This document shows positions 15,172 to 15,925 of a stretch of 15,925 bases of DNA, piece by piece. Origin of the DNA: Chitinophagaceae bacterium (lineage in GTDB: Bacteria > Bacteroidota > Bacteroidia > Chitinophagales > Chitinophagaceae); assembly GCA_017882205.1 (NCBI GenBank), contig JADGPY010000068.1, forward strand, positions 1-15,925, written 5' to 3'. The position numbers were made by a program, and so were the translations under genes. Position 1 is the stretch's first letter, and the number at the start of each line of letters is the position of its first letter. Below the pieces are notes generated by a model that saw nothing but the letters and a program-made list of their open reading frames with translations, was not told the DNA's origin and did no database searches.

Positions 15172-15925
15172 ATGAAACAGGTATTAGGATTACTTTTTCT
15201 GCTTATTTCTACGATTACTGTGTCCCAGGTAAAAATTTCGGGAAGGATCGTTGATAACAAAAATCGTCCGGTTCCAGGAATTAGCATTTCCCTAAAAGAC
15301 ACCTATGACGGTGGAACTTCAGATTCTACTGGTCACTATTCTTTTACTACTTCGGAGAAGGGTTTACATATATTGGTGGCATCCGGTACCGGCTATCGCG
15401 GAGCTGAACAAAATGTCAACCTAATAGGAAATCCGCTTACTGTTGACATGCAATTGAGGGAATTGGTTACTGAATTGAAAGCCGTTGTCATTAGCGCAGG
15501 GGCTTTCGAAGCGAGTGAAAGTAAAAGGACAACTGTCTTAAACCCGATTGATATCGTAACTACCGCGAGTGCAAATGCTGATGTAACTGCTGCCATTAAA
15601 ACTTTACCGGGTACCCAGCAGGTAGGTGAACAGGAAGGATTGTTTGTAAGAGGAGGTACTGCTGCCGAAACAAAAGTCTTTATTGATGGCACTGTAGTCA
15701 ATAATTTTTATTTCAGTAGTGTGCCCGACATTGCTCAACGTGGCAGATTCTCTCCATTCCTCTTTAAAGGCACCATTTTCAGTTCGGGAGGTTATTCAGC
15801 CCAATATGGCCAGGCCTTGTCTTCAGTATTGTTATTGGAAAGCATAGACCTGCCGGATCAAAGTTCTGCAAGCATTGGCTTATCGACTGTTGGGCTTAGC
15901 GGAGGATACCAACAACTTTCAAAAA
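15172..15925 (+). CDS. TonB-dependent outer-membrane receptor (3' truncated by window)
   Basis: The frame runs 251 complete codons to the window edge without a stop. It starts with a signal peptide (MKQVLGLLFLLISTITVSQ). Residues ~22-105 form a carboxypeptidase-regulatory-like domain (ISGRIVDNKNRPVPGISISL, DSTGHYSF). A linker follows with VVISAGAFEAS, then the plug domain: IKTLPGTQQVGEQEG, FVRGGTAAETKVFIDG and GGYSAQYGQALS. The barrel has just begun. Family knowledge: such receptors import siderophores, vitamins, oligosaccharides or other ligands using TonB energy; the substrate is not readable here. The QVGEQEGLFVRGG plug differs from the usual SusC plug, so a SusC role is not assumed. The gene has its own promoter and is transcribed away from radA. 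The frame on the opposite strand at 15701-15393 is a shadow. Confidence 0.92.
   Translation, partial: MKQVLGLLFLLISTITVSQVKISGRIVDNKNRPVPGISISLKDTYDGGTSDSTGHYSFTTSEKGLHILVASGTGYRGAEQNVNLIGNPLTVDMQLRELVTELKAVVISAGAFEASESKRTTVLNPIDIVTTASANADVTAAIKTLPGTQQVGEQEGLFVRGGTAAETKVFIDGTVVNNFYFSSVPDIAQRGRFSPFLFKGTIFSSGGYSAQYGQALSSVLLLESIDLPDQSSASIGLSTVGLSGGYQQLSK

Noticed and set aside
15393..15701. Open frame of 102 codons on the minus strand
   Set aside because: It lies wholly antisense to the plug region of the TonB-dependent receptor, which has clear motifs, signal peptide and promoter; the antisense product has no recognisable features.

Overview
The window looks like a chromosomal segment of a Bacteroidota bacterium, probably from the Chitinophagaceae or a neighbouring group. 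The evidence is a GldA-type ABC ATPase, a Bacteroidota-type (DUF6089-like) outer-membrane protein, a TonB-dependent receptor with a carboxypeptidase-regulatory-like N-terminal domain, a RicT/PSP1 protein with a Cys-rich N-terminus, AT-rich intergenic DNA, and Bacteroidota promoter elements of the form TTTG-N20-TAnnTTTG. There are no rRNA or tRNA genes, no CRISPR array, no phage genes and no transposase. Most of it is ordinary core genome, carried mainly on the minus strand.

Layout. The left plus-strand block holds the 3' part of an ArsR-family repressor with a CxC metal-site motif, a short MIP/aquaporin-family channel (a probable metalloid or solute channel in an ars-like unit), and a fused gamma/alpha 2-oxoacid:ferredoxin oxidoreductase subunit (KorA type) with no beta subunit beside it. 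Then follow, on the minus strand and listed left to right, a DUF6089-like outer-membrane barrel, endonuclease III (nth), a 77-residue small protein, a DivIC/FtsB-like division protein, enolase, the ABC ATPase GldA, RicT, the clamp-loader delta-prime subunit HolB, a glutathione peroxidase, a lipoprotein with a probable beta-helix, ComF and RadA. Transcription runs right to left. Likely units are radA-comF, gpx-holB (then perhaps ricT-gldA), eno-divIC-small protein ending in an intrinsic terminator, and nth with the barrel. At the right edge a TonB-dependent receptor reads rightwards from a good Bacteroidota promoter and is cut by the window end.

The most unusual signals are small. A palindromic repeat of the form GTAGAGACGTTGCATGC/GCATGCAACGTCCCTAC sits in frame inside holB and adds about 14 residues. 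A second, degenerate copy 1.9 kb away lies at the 3' end of ricT and supplies its stop codon. A strong intrinsic terminator ends exactly at the nth start codon. The 417-base gap between radA and the receptor contains a minus-strand terminator-like hairpin with no visible gene feeding it. I did not find a clearly new multi-gene system; the rest is recognisable housekeeping and envelope biology.
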